Source of the DNA: SOIA01 sp050116035
Lineage (GTDB): Bacteria > Acidobacteriota > Aminicenantia > Aminicenantales > Aminicenantaceae
Length of the DNA stretch: 12,119 bases
Assembly (NCBI GenBank): GCA_050116035.1
Contig: JASFPJ010000078.1
Coordinates: forward strand, 1 to 12,119
Reading direction: 5' to 3'
This document shows, piece after piece, positions 5,994-12,119 of the stretch (the stretch's first letter is position 1; each line of letters starts with the position of its first letter). Under the pieces are notes generated by a model. It saw only the letters and a program-made list of their open reading frames with translations. It made no database searches and was not told the DNA's origin. The position numbers were made by a program, and so were the translations under genes.

Positions 5994-6962
5994 ATGAAAG
6001 CAATCGTCCAAAACGGGTACGGCTCACCTGATTTCTTTGAACTCAGGGAGATCGAAAAACCGGGGATCAAGGATAACGAAGTGCTGGTACGGGTTCACGC
6101 TGCTGCACTCCATGCCGGTGATGTCTTTTTTATGAGAGGGGTGCCCTACATGGTGCGTTTGAGTGCCGGGTTGCCCAGACCAAAAAACTATATTCCGGGA
6201 TTCGATGTGGCAGGACAGGTTGAGGCAGTGGGCAAAAAGGTGACGCAGTTTCAACCACGGGATGAGGTATTTGGCGCGGGCAATAGCACCTGTGCTGAGT
6301 ATGTGTGTGTTAAAGAGAAAAACCTCCTACCCAAGCCGTCCAACCTCACCTTTAAGCAGGCTTCAGCCGTACCGACCTCTGCACTCTCTGCTCTTGTAGG
6401 TCTTCGCGATGTGGGAAAGGTACAGCCGGGGCAGAAGGTTTTGATAAATGGGGCGTCAGGAGGAGTGGGAACTTTTGCTGTTCAGATCGCCAAGGCATTC
6501 GGCGCTGAGGTGACCGGTGTTTGCAGCACCAGGAATCTGGAACTGGTCCAATCCATCGGTGCTGACCATATCATTGATTACACCCAGGAGGACTTCACTC
6601 AGGGAGGGCAACTCTACGATCTTATCCTCGATCAGGTGGCGAACCATCCGCTTTCAGACTGCAGACGTGTGCTTAGTCCCCAGGGGCTTCATATACCTAA
6701 CAGCGGCCATAGCGGCCTGGGTTACATCATAAAGGCGTTTATATCATCCCTGTTCGTGCGCCAGCAGGGACGCCCGTATGTCGCGATTCCGAACAATAAG
6801 GATTTGGTGGTTCTGAAGGAGTTTGTTGAATCCGGCAAGGTAAAACCAGTCATTGACAGAACGTACTCACTGAGTGATACGCCTGAGGCTTTCCGGTATC
6901 TGGACGAAGGTCACGCCCGAGGAAAAGTAGTCATCACTGTGGAACATAACGACAAAACCTGA
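5994..6962 (+). CDS. Zinc-free medium-chain reductase, copy 4 (Qor-like, most divergent)
   Basis: This 322-residue protein is the last and most divergent copy of the array. It has the Qor-type GFDVAGQVEAVG (about 69-80), GASGGVG (153-159), VCSTRN, and the family tail with FRYLDEGHARGKVVITV. The ATG follows an AAAGAGGAA ribosome binding site, 18 nt after copy 3. By eye, codon use is more GC-rich than in copies 1-3, which suggests an older split or separate acquisition. Even so, its last 29 coding bases plus the stop and four further bases match copy 3 at 35 of 37 positions (6930-6966 against 5943-5979). A segment of about 20 residues before the C-terminal helices (SGLGYIIKAFISSLFVRQQG) is longer than in copies 2 and 3 and matches the place where copy 1 is also longer. 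It may act on a different substrate from copies 2 and 3. Confidence 0.88.
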   Translation: MKAIVQNGYGSPDFFELREIEKPGIKDNEVLVRVHAAALHAGDVFFMRGVPYMVRLSAGLPRPKNYIPGFDVAGQVEAVGKKVTQFQPRDEVFGAGNSTCAEYVCVKEKNLLPKPSNLTFKQASAVPTSALSALVGLRDVGKVQPGQKVLINGASGGVGTFAVQIAKAFGAEVTGVCSTRNLELVQSIGADHIIDYTQEDFTQGGQLYDLILDQVANHPLSDCRRVLSPQGLHIPNSGHSGLGYIIKAFISSLFVRQQGRPYVAIPNNKDLVVLKEFVESGKVKPVIDRTYSLSDTPEAFRYLDEGHARGKVVITVEHNDKT

Positions 6963-7090
6963 CAAGGCGCTGCAATTGACGGCGGGGAGATTTGGTATTT
7001 GTCAACGTTTCTGGGTTGTGACCAGTTTTGGTTGGCCGGACGCCCACCGCCAGTGATACGCATGCGAGCCTTTTCTGTCTGTCATCCAAT

Positions 7091-7112
7091 AAGCCAGGGG
7101 CTTTGTCCTTTT
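7091..7112 (+). terminator. Weak hairpin followed by a T-rich stretch after the reductase cluster
   Basis: AAGCC-AGG-GGCTT forms a 5-bp stem with a 3-base loop, followed by TGTCCTTTTCT. It lies about 130 nt after copy 4 and right at the 3' end of the convergent heparinase gene. The stem is short and the T stretch interrupted, so this is a weak candidate. The rest of the convergent gap (6963-7090) shows only a minor CTGG/CCAG hairpin near 7012. Confidence 0.22.
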
Positions 7113-9074
7113 CTACTGCTTGATCCGGATAGTATATTCGCCTTTGAGGGGCGTCTGCCTGGCTGTGAGCATTATTCTGAATAATTGATTCCCCCAGGAA
7201 GACCGGAGCCTCGAATCTTCGAGAGTAATGGTTTCGAAATCAACGCTGAACATCGTTTTGTCATAATAAACATAAACCGGCCTTAAATTTTCAATTCCCT
7301 CAGGATTCATCAATCTGATTATTCCTTCCGCGTCCAGCTCTGGCTTCCGCCAGCTCATCAGAGTCAAATTTAAGTCTTTTCTCACCTCCCCGAGCGCATA
7401 GCTGTCCCGGATGGTGACGTGCTTTCCCCTCTCCAGGGTGATAGTACGCGTCCAAAATTTAACCTTGGCTTCCTCCGGATAGGCTCTAGATATGTCGAGG
7501 CTAAATACCGCTTTCTTTTTCCCGGCTTTGTAGCTGGCCTCTGCGGCTCGATACTCTAGGCCGTTTTTCTGCATAATGCCGTTGATAGTCGGCAGGTTAT
7601 GGTAAGCGGACTGCATGGTCCAGATCTCGTACCTCCTGGAACTGAAGGTCTTGGCTGTATAGGTCTCGACTCCCACATCGATGAGCGCCGGATAACCGTC
7701 CGCATAGACGATAAAATTTCCCACATCATTATGATTATGGCTTTCAGCATTATGTCCGCCTTTGGCAGCCACGTAAAGGCCCTTCTTTGATTCCTCCTCC
7801 CTGGCTCCCATGACCTGGAGTTCCGGGAGCCAAAAATCCCTGATCAGAGGTTCCCTGGGCTCAGTCTTCAACAGTTCATCCAGATGAAAAAGAGCTGGCA
7901 GAACTCTTCCCAGACACCCCCAACCTCCTCTGAGATAATCTTCCCCGAGGTTCTGTTTCCGGGCTAGGAAAGCCCCAAAACCCATTAAATCCGCATCAGC
8001 GATGCTCTTCCCGTATCGGAACGTGACGCTGGCATCAGGATTCAACTTTGCCGCGGCATCGGCGAAATTGATGAAATATCGGTCATGAATATAGACGCGT
8101 GTAATATACCGGCCCATTTCCTTTATCAGAGGATGATCGAATATGTCGATCTTTCCTCCTGATGCGCTGTGAAGCAGCTCCAGACAATCATAGAGCGAGG
8201 CACCGGCTCGATTCCAGTAGCCAGGCCCTTCGTCGCACCCTCCGTCCCGGGGATAGGGATTCAGAAAATTATCCAGACATCTCAGGATCTTCTGGATGGA
8301 TTGAATCCTTCTCTCCGGATCCTTTTCCAAAATCAGCACAGCGGTCAGCCAGTTGGAACAGATCCACGGATTCCAGTTGTTCACTCTCCGGCCGCTAAAG
8401 CCCATCCACCAGAAGTCGTCTCGTTCGAGGTTGGGCGACAGGATTTTATGCTGAACTTCATGATGGATGCGTTCCGTAATCAGAGGGGAGATGTGGTCGA
8501 GCGGCTCGCTCAGGAGATAGTCAATCCATGCCAGAAGCATCCCGGTTTCAGCGGCGAACAGATCCACGGTCGGCTCTTTAACATCGGGAAGCCCAGATCC
8601 TCTCTTCTGGGCCCCCACATGAGCGGGGACTCCCCAATAAGTCTCCTCGCATATGGCCCAGACGCCGTTCATTATATCGTCCAGGAAACGTCCTTGCCCT
8701 TCGATACATTCGGCGATAACCAGCTCAGCCAGTTTCACACGCCTCCCATTGACAATCCTCTGATAATTAGTCCGATTCCCTGTCCTGACGTATTCTAGAA
8801 AGACAGAAGCTTTGGGTATCTTCCAGTCACAATTAAGATGTTTCTCAGCCTGGCGGAGATGCGCTATTCGAACTTTCTCTGGGAGCTTCTGCCATGCGTC
8901 ATGGTCAGAGGCTTTGGGAAAGGGATGCCATTCCTTGGCTGGCATAATAATTTCCTTTAACTTCTCCATGCTATACTTTCCGCTGAGCAGATTCAGATCT
9001 TCCGGCTCTTCCGCTTTGCAGAGTGAAATCAACAGTATTGACAATAGAGAAAAAAGAATCAATGCTCTTTTCAT
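7113..9074 (-). CDS. Secreted heparinase II/III-family polysaccharide lyase
   Basis: This 653-residue protein begins with a Sec signal peptide (MKRALILFSLLSILLISLCKA, cut probably before Glu-Glu), so it acts in the periplasm or outside the cell. The N-terminal two thirds look like the helical (alpha/alpha) toroid of heparinase/alginate-lyase type enzymes, with NNWNPW (about 232-237) and DEGPGYW (about 281-287). The C-terminal third has the family beta-sandwich signature ESHNHNDVGNF (His446, His448, Asp450), then R-R and AYHNLPTING (about 490-499). Such enzymes cleave uronic-acid-containing polysaccharides by beta-elimination; the polymer here is not known. I chose the ATG at 9074 because AAAGGAGGAG lies seven bases upstream and the signal peptide then starts correctly; the longer frame to 9098 would place this ribosome binding site inside the gene. 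It is divergent from the aldo/keto reductase operon and convergent with the reductase array. Confidence 0.87.
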   Translation of the reverse strand: MKRALILFSLLSILLISLCKAEEPEDLNLLSGKYSMEKLKEIIMPAKEWHPFPKASDHDAWQKLPEKVRIAHLRQAEKHLNCDWKIPKASVFLEYVRTGNRTNYQRIVNGRRVKLAELVIAECIEGQGRFLDDIMNGVWAICEETYWGVPAHVGAQKRGSGLPDVKEPTVDLFAAETGMLLAWIDYLLSEPLDHISPLITERIHHEVQHKILSPNLERDDFWWMGFSGRRVNNWNPWICSNWLTAVLILEKDPERRIQSIQKILRCLDNFLNPYPRDGGCDEGPGYWNRAGASLYDCLELLHSASGGKIDIFDHPLIKEMGRYITRVYIHDRYFINFADAAAKLNPDASVTFRYGKSIADADLMGFGAFLARKQNLGEDYLRGGWGCLGRVLPALFHLDELLKTEPREPLIRDFWLPELQVMGAREEESKKGLYVAAKGGHNAESHNHNDVGNFIVYADGYPALIDVGVETYTAKTFSSRRYEIWTMQSAYHNLPTINGIMQKNGLEYRAAEASYKAGKKKAVFSLDISRAYPEEAKVKFWTRTITLERGKHVTIRDSYALGEVRKDLNLTLMSWRKPELDAEGIIRLMNPEGIENLRPVYVYYDKTMFSVDFETITLEDSRLRSSWGNQLFRIMLTARQTPLKGEYTIRIKQ

Positions 9075-9200
9075 TCTCACTCCTCCTTTAGAACGCAAGG
9101 AATATTTTCTTTTCTGTATCTAATGAATTCCCTGTTTCCATCTCATGTCCCCAGTTCTTCTCCCCACACTTATCAGCTTCCAACGTTAGCGCCTTTAGCA

Positions 9201-9229
9201 TTAATATATCAGGAGAAAATGGATGTCAA
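9201..9229 (-). promoter_or_regulatory. Putative promoter of the heparinase gene
   Basis: On the minus strand a perfect TTGACA (9229-9224) is followed after 17 bases by TATTAA (9206-9201), or after 15 bases by TATATT. The start point would be near 9194, leaving a leader of about 120 nt before the ATG at 9074. Confidence 0.45.
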
Positions 9230-9361
9230 AGGCAAAACAGAAACAAAAGCATTCCCTTTTACTATTCCATCGATAAATGCTGAATGTTTAGATTTAATCC
9301 TCTCAAATCTATCCACATTGTGAAATGTTAAATATTGAGACGCCATTCCTTTCACTTTTAT

Positions 9362-9390
9362 TTGTTATTATGGAGAAAGTGTCATAAAAT
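9362..9390 (+). promoter_or_regulatory. Putative promoter of the aldo/keto reductase operon
   Basis: TTGTTA (9362-9367) and TAAAAT (9385-9390) are 17 bases apart. The start point would be near 9397, about 90 nt before the ATG. AAGGAG at 9474-9479 is a good ribosome binding site, seven bases before it. Confidence 0.45.
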
Positions 9391-9486
9391 ACGCAGCAGC
9401 ATGATCCGGCTCACAGCAATGGATTCTTTTTCCTCCCATATCTACAAGAAATTTGTAAATAATGACATTTAAAAAGGAGTTCAGCC

Positions 9487-10479
9487 ATGAAAAATAATCG
9501 GATCGGCCGGCGAGATTTCATTAAAAAATGTTTAACTGGAACTGTCGCTGTTACCGGACTATCGTGTAAAAACCTGTTCGTTCGGGAAAAAGGAAAAGTT
9601 TACGATTCCAAAGGATTACCGACTGCTGTACTGGGGAAAACAGGCGTGCCCGTGCCTCTCATTGTTGTCGGTTGCGGCAGCCGCTTCTGTGCAGTCCAGG
9701 ACCAAGAAAAAAGCGTGGAGATTCTCAATTATGCCTTAGACAATGGCTTCTACTACTGGGATACAGCTCATGATTATGTGTATAACGATGTGATCAGCGA
9801 AGAACGATTAGGGCTCGTCCTCAAAGACCGCCGGGAAGAGGTTTTTCTAGCCACTAAGGTCGGAGAGAGGACTTATGATGGCGCTATGCGCCAAGTTGAG
9901 GAGAGTTTGAAACGTCTCCAGACCGACCGACTCGACCTCTACCAAATCCATCTTATCCGTTCCCTGGACGATGTCGAAAAGATTTGCGCAGAAGATGGCG
10001 TCCTCAAAGCCCTCCGCAGACTCAAAGACGAAAAAGTGACCCGGTTCATCGGGTTTTCAGGGCACCTATCGGCGGAAGCTATGATGGAGATGCTGAATCG
10101 CCATGATTTTGACACCATGCTCATTGCTTTGAATCATTACCAGGAACACCAAGGGGACTTCGAGAAACAGGCTATTCCTGCGGCAGCCAAAAAGAAAATG
10201 GGGATTCTGGCGATGAAGGTCGTCCGTCCCAGAGAAATGGTGGAAGGTCTCGCCGCAGAGGAGCTGATCCGCTATGCCCTCAGCCTCGAACATGCTCACG
10301 CGGCAGTTATCGGAACAGACAGCCTTGAAGTCCTGAAGAAAAACATCCGGCTAGTGAGGAACTTTACAAAGATGAATCCTGAAGAAATGGAGAAAATCAG
10401 CGCTAACCTGCAACCTGTTTTAGCTGGTCACAACCTGCCCTGGATGGATCCAAGCTACACGGATGGTATCCCGGCTTGA
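9487..10479 (+). CDS. Tat-exported aldo/keto reductase
   Basis: This 330-residue protein starts with a twin-arginine signal, GRRDFIKK (7-14), followed by the hydrophobic stretch LTGTVAVTGLSC, so it is probably folded in the cytoplasm with its cofactor and exported. The mature part is an aldo/keto reductase TIM barrel. The catalytic tetrad is visible: Asp92 and Tyr97 in WDTAHDYV, Lys124 in LATKVGER, and His155 in LYQIHLIR. VIGTDSLEVLKKNI near the C-terminus is the usual cofactor-binding end of the barrel. The family reduces aldehydes, ketones or sugar carbonyls with NAD(P)H. Most members are cytosolic, so export is unusual; a tightly held cofactor or another electron partner would be needed outside. 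The Cys27 site is a poor lipobox, so a lipoprotein is less likely. The neighbours, a heparinase-type lyase and a DUF1080-like lipoprotein, suggest a role in glycan modification. Confidence 0.9.
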   Translation: MKNNRIGRRDFIKKCLTGTVAVTGLSCKNLFVREKGKVYDSKGLPTAVLGKTGVPVPLIVVGCGSRFCAVQDQEKSVEILNYALDNGFYYWDTAHDYVYNDVISEERLGLVLKDRREEVFLATKVGERTYDGAMRQVEESLKRLQTDRLDLYQIHLIRSLDDVEKICAEDGVLKALRRLKDEKVTRFIGFSGHLSAEAMMEMLNRHDFDTMLIALNHYQEHQGDFEKQAIPAAAKKKMGILAMKVVRPREMVEGLAAEELIRYALSLEHAHAAVIGTDSLEVLKKNIRLVRNFTKMNPEEMEKISANLQPVLAGHNLPWMDPSYTDGIPA

Positions 10480-10523
10480 TGAATTGTCACAGTCATGGCC
10501 CACAAAAAATTTCCCTGAAAAAT

Positions 10524-10553
10524 ATGACTCATAATTTTCTTCATTGGTATAAT
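10524..10553 (+). promoter_or_regulatory. Putative promoter before the lipoprotein gene
   Basis: A perfect TATAAT (10548-10553) lies 18 bases after ATGACT (10524-10529). The start point would be near 10560, which is after the first in-frame ATG (10555) and so supports the later start at 10594. The gene may also be read through from the aldo/keto reductase, 114 nt upstream. Confidence 0.42.
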
Positions 10554-10593
10554 TTTGCTCATCTATAACGAGCCAAATGAGAGGACGATTAAG

Positions 10594-11289
10594 ATGAAAC
10601 ACTCGATTGTCGCCTTCAAGATTCTCCTTGTTTTGACTTTTCTTTTCTGTCTTCTGAGTTGCGGGAACGAAGGGATGAGCGAGCTCCCTCTGCTGGCAAG
10701 CGATGACTTTGAAGACAGCCAAGCAGAAGGGTGGCAGACCAACATTCCTGAGAATTGGCAGGTCGTCGAAAAAGACGGCTCGATGGTTTACGAGCTTGTA
10801 TCACCTGGACAATATGGTGAGATCCGCGGTCCGACATCCTGGTCAATCCTGCCCGAACTCGATGTCACATCATTTGTTCTCACAGGCCGCTTGAAATGTA
10901 AGGCCGAAGAATCTAATCCCCACCGGGACATGTGTGTCATCTTCCATTTTCAGAATCCAACGCATTTCTACTACGTGCACTTCTCGGCCTCGAGCAACGG
11001 CCTTCACAATATCATCGGTCTCGTCAACGGAGCCGACCGGGTCAAGATCAACTCTGAACTACCAGGAGAGTCCGTGTTCCGTCTTACAGATAAAGATTGG
11101 CACAACTTCAAAGTGACCTGTGATGCCGAGACTGGAAACATTAAAGCCTTTCTCGATGACATGGACACGCCGATCCTGACCGCTTGCGATAAAACATTGA
11201 CACACGGATTCGTGGGGATTGGCTCCTTCGATGATACGGGCTATTTTGATGACATTATTCTCCGAGGAAAAACATCCAACATCCGGTGA
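10594..11289 (+). CDS. Lipoprotein with concanavalin A-like (DUF1080-type) domain
   Basis: The 231-residue product has a lipoprotein signal peptide ending in the lipobox LLSC, with Cys23 as the probable lipid-anchored residue, so it sits in the envelope. The rest (about 36-226) resembles the concanavalin A-like jelly roll of DUF1080 (3-keto-disaccharide hydrolase-like) and laminin-G-like domains. Typical segments are DDFEDSQAEGW (38-47), CVIFHFQNPTHFYYVHFS (114-131), DWHNFKVTCDAETGNIKAFLDD (168-189) and GFVGIGSFDDTGYFDDI (205-221). It may bind or hydrolyse a carbohydrate. The ATG at 10594 follows GAGAGGA with an 8-base gap and gives a clean signal peptide; the ATG at 10555 would add 13 residues before it. 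The assignment to DUF1080 rests on pattern alone; a non-catalytic carbohydrate-binding protein is equally possible. Confidence 0.82.
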   Translation: MKHSIVAFKILLVLTFLFCLLSCGNEGMSELPLLASDDFEDSQAEGWQTNIPENWQVVEKDGSMVYELVSPGQYGEIRGPTSWSILPELDVTSFVLTGRLKCKAEESNPHRDMCVIFHFQNPTHFYYVHFSASSNGLHNIIGLVNGADRVKINSELPGESVFRLTDKDWHNFKVTCDAETGNIKAFLDDMDTPILTACDKTLTHGFVGIGSFDDTGYFDDIILRGKTSNIR

Positions 11290-11359
11290 TTGAAAGATAA
11301 CATAAATATTTGAAATCCGAATCATAATGATTAAATCTGACAGGAATGGAGGAGAAGTC

Positions 11360-12119
11360 ATGGATCCTGGGATGAAACGGAGAGAGTTTCTGCAGCTGGC
11401 CGCTGTCGGAGGGGCTCTGTGCCTGACTGGTCCGAGCTTATGGGCGTTCGGATCAAAAGCAAACGGGCCAGGGCTGATCAGCCCGGGCTGCAGAAAAACT
11501 AAAGTCAAGGTGGCCAGGCTTTACATGGGGACATCCCACGGCCTCTGGCCCAAACCGAACCTGGATTTTCAGAAGGAAGTCCGGTTTTATGAATCCGAAT
11601 TTGCCAGATTGAAGGGTGAATTGTCCGATGTGGATTTTATTGTTGATGAACTTGTCACGTCTCCTGAACAGATTAAAAAGATTAAAAACAGACTCAAAAA
11701 TGTAGACGGAATCCTGGCCATTCATTTCAACATCGGCATACGGCCCATCCTGAATGAGATTCTCAGTGTCGGTCAGCCAACGATGGTCTTTGCTGTTCCC
11801 TATTCCGGACATGGATGGGTCGGCTTCGGAGACCTGCGTCAGCAACCGCTCGGAGCCAGGATGGAATGTATTCTCAGCAGTGACCTCCAACAGCTAGCAG
11901 TCGCCATAAGGCCCTTCCGGGCCATACATCATTTGAGAGAGGCCAAGATCCTCAACCTGTCAACTCGGTCATTCTCTGATTACTCCGCTGATATCAAAGG
12001 CAAATTCGGGACAGAGATCAAACAGATCGAACTCAAGCGAATGCTCGATATCTATGGCAGCGTAAGAGACAGTGAAGCTAAGGCAGAAGCGGGACGATGG
12101 ATGAAAAACGCTGAGCGAG
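11360..12119 (+). CDS. Tat-exported protein, sugar isomerase (FucI)-like, partial
   Basis: The frame is open from the ATG at 11360 to the window end, giving 253 residues with no stop, so the 3' end is missing. GGAGGAG at 11348-11354 lies five bases before the ATG. The N-terminus carries a twin-arginine signal: KRREFLQ at 6-12 followed by the hydrophobic LAAVGGALCLTG. The mature part starts about residue 40 with KVKVARLYMG. It alternates beta-strand and helix segments, such as VDGILAIHFNIGIRPILNEI and QPTMVFAVPYSGHGW, which recall the N-terminal domain of L-fucose isomerase-like sugar isomerases (COG2407). The active-site domain would be in the missing part, so this is tentative. It follows the lipoprotein gene by 70 nt and probably belongs to the same operon. 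A Tat-exported sugar isomerase homologue would be unusual, as isomerases are normally cytosolic. Confidence 0.78.
   Translation, partial: MDPGMKRREFLQLAAVGGALCLTGPSLWAFGSKANGPGLISPGCRKTKVKVARLYMGTSHGLWPKPNLDFQKEVRFYESEFARLKGELSDVDFIVDELVTSPEQIKKIKNRLKNVDGILAIHFNIGIRPILNEILSVGQPTMVFAVPYSGHGWVGFGDLRQQPLGARMECILSSDLQQLAVAIRPFRAIHHLREAKILNLSTRSFSDYSADIKGKFGTEIKQIELKRMLDIYGSVRDSEAKAEAGRWMKNAER

Larger units (their letters stand above)
9075..9486. other. 412-bp divergent intergenic region with promoters for both arms
   Basis: This gap separates the heparinase gene (minus) from the aldo/keto reductase gene (plus). It holds a promoter-like match in each direction, described separately, plus the two Shine-Dalgarno sites. 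A weak inverted pair, GTGAAA / TTTCAC (about 9320 and 9352), lies between the promoters. A 66-codon open frame at 9123-9323 has no ribosome binding site and an unremarkable composition, so I do not call it a gene. A shared regulator binding here would be natural, but no strong operator was seen. Confidence 0.5.

Noticed and set aside
8169..8798. 209-codon open frame on the plus strand inside the heparinase gene
   Set aside because: It lies wholly antisense to a well-supported gene, has no ribosome binding site, and its composition reflects the opposite strand.
9123..9323. 66-codon open frame in the divergent intergenic region
   Set aside because: No Shine-Dalgarno motif precedes it, the composition is not protein-like, and it overlaps the predicted heparinase promoter.
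9569..9571. Cys27 of the aldo/keto reductase as a lipoprotein anchor
   Set aside because: The residues before it (GLS) do not fit the usual lipobox, which prefers Leu, Val or Ile at the -3 position; a plain Tat signal is the simpler reading.
11453..11890. 145-codon minus-strand frame near the right edge
   Set aside because: It is antisense to the Tat-exported partial gene, which has a strong ribosome binding site, a clear signal peptide and an unbroken frame to the window end.

Overview
This window reads as ordinary bacterial chromosome with moderate GC content, AG-rich Shine-Dalgarno sites and short intergenic gaps. Two Tat-type signal peptides, a lipoprotein signal and a secreted heparinase-family lyase point to a saccharide-degrading bacterium with an envelope-active carbohydrate metabolism. 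A lineage such as Aminicenantes/Acidobacteriota or a similar uncultured anaerobe would fit, but nothing here fixes the taxonomy and this is only a guess.

Left part (1-2403). A 40-bp tandem repeat of the dispersed 'cattgcgagcgaagc...gcaatctc' type opens the window, followed by a possible remnant of a membrane-protein ORF. A threonine synthase gene (minus strand) then stands back to back with tadA, the tRNA adenosine deaminase (plus strand). Promoter-like sequences for both genes, and a short palindrome between them, lie in the divergent gap. A tRNA-Ser(CGA) follows tadA. Directly after its CCA end is an 89-bp element bounded by 14-nt inverted repeats whose ends resemble integron attC core sites.

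Middle part (2405-6966). Four tandem paralogous genes encode zinc-free medium-chain reductases of the quinone oxidoreductase (Qor/COG0604) type. They are tightly packed on the plus strand with one small cysteine-rich DUF3795 protein inserted between copies 2 and 3. Gene spacing (0, 47, 25 and 18 nt) suggests a single operon. The copies share patches of near-identical DNA, including a block that runs past the stop codons of copies 2-4, which suggests tandem duplication with later conversion or selection. The cofactor is probably NADPH; the substrates are unknown.

Right part (6963-12119). A secreted heparinase II/III-like polysaccharide lyase (minus strand) is divergent from three plus-strand genes: a Tat-exported aldo/keto reductase, a lipoprotein with a concanavalin A-like/DUF1080-type fold, and a Tat-exported protein resembling sugar isomerases of the L-fucose isomerase class, which is cut off by the window end. 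All four carry export signals, so they probably form an extracytoplasmic module that cuts and modifies acidic or complex glycans. The 412-bp gap between the divergent arms holds promoter-like sequences for both directions.

No CRISPR array, transposase, phage gene or rRNA was seen. The most noteworthy points are the four-copy reductase array, the attC-like element next to the tRNA, and the all-exported saccharide module with an unusual Tat-targeted aldo/keto reductase.
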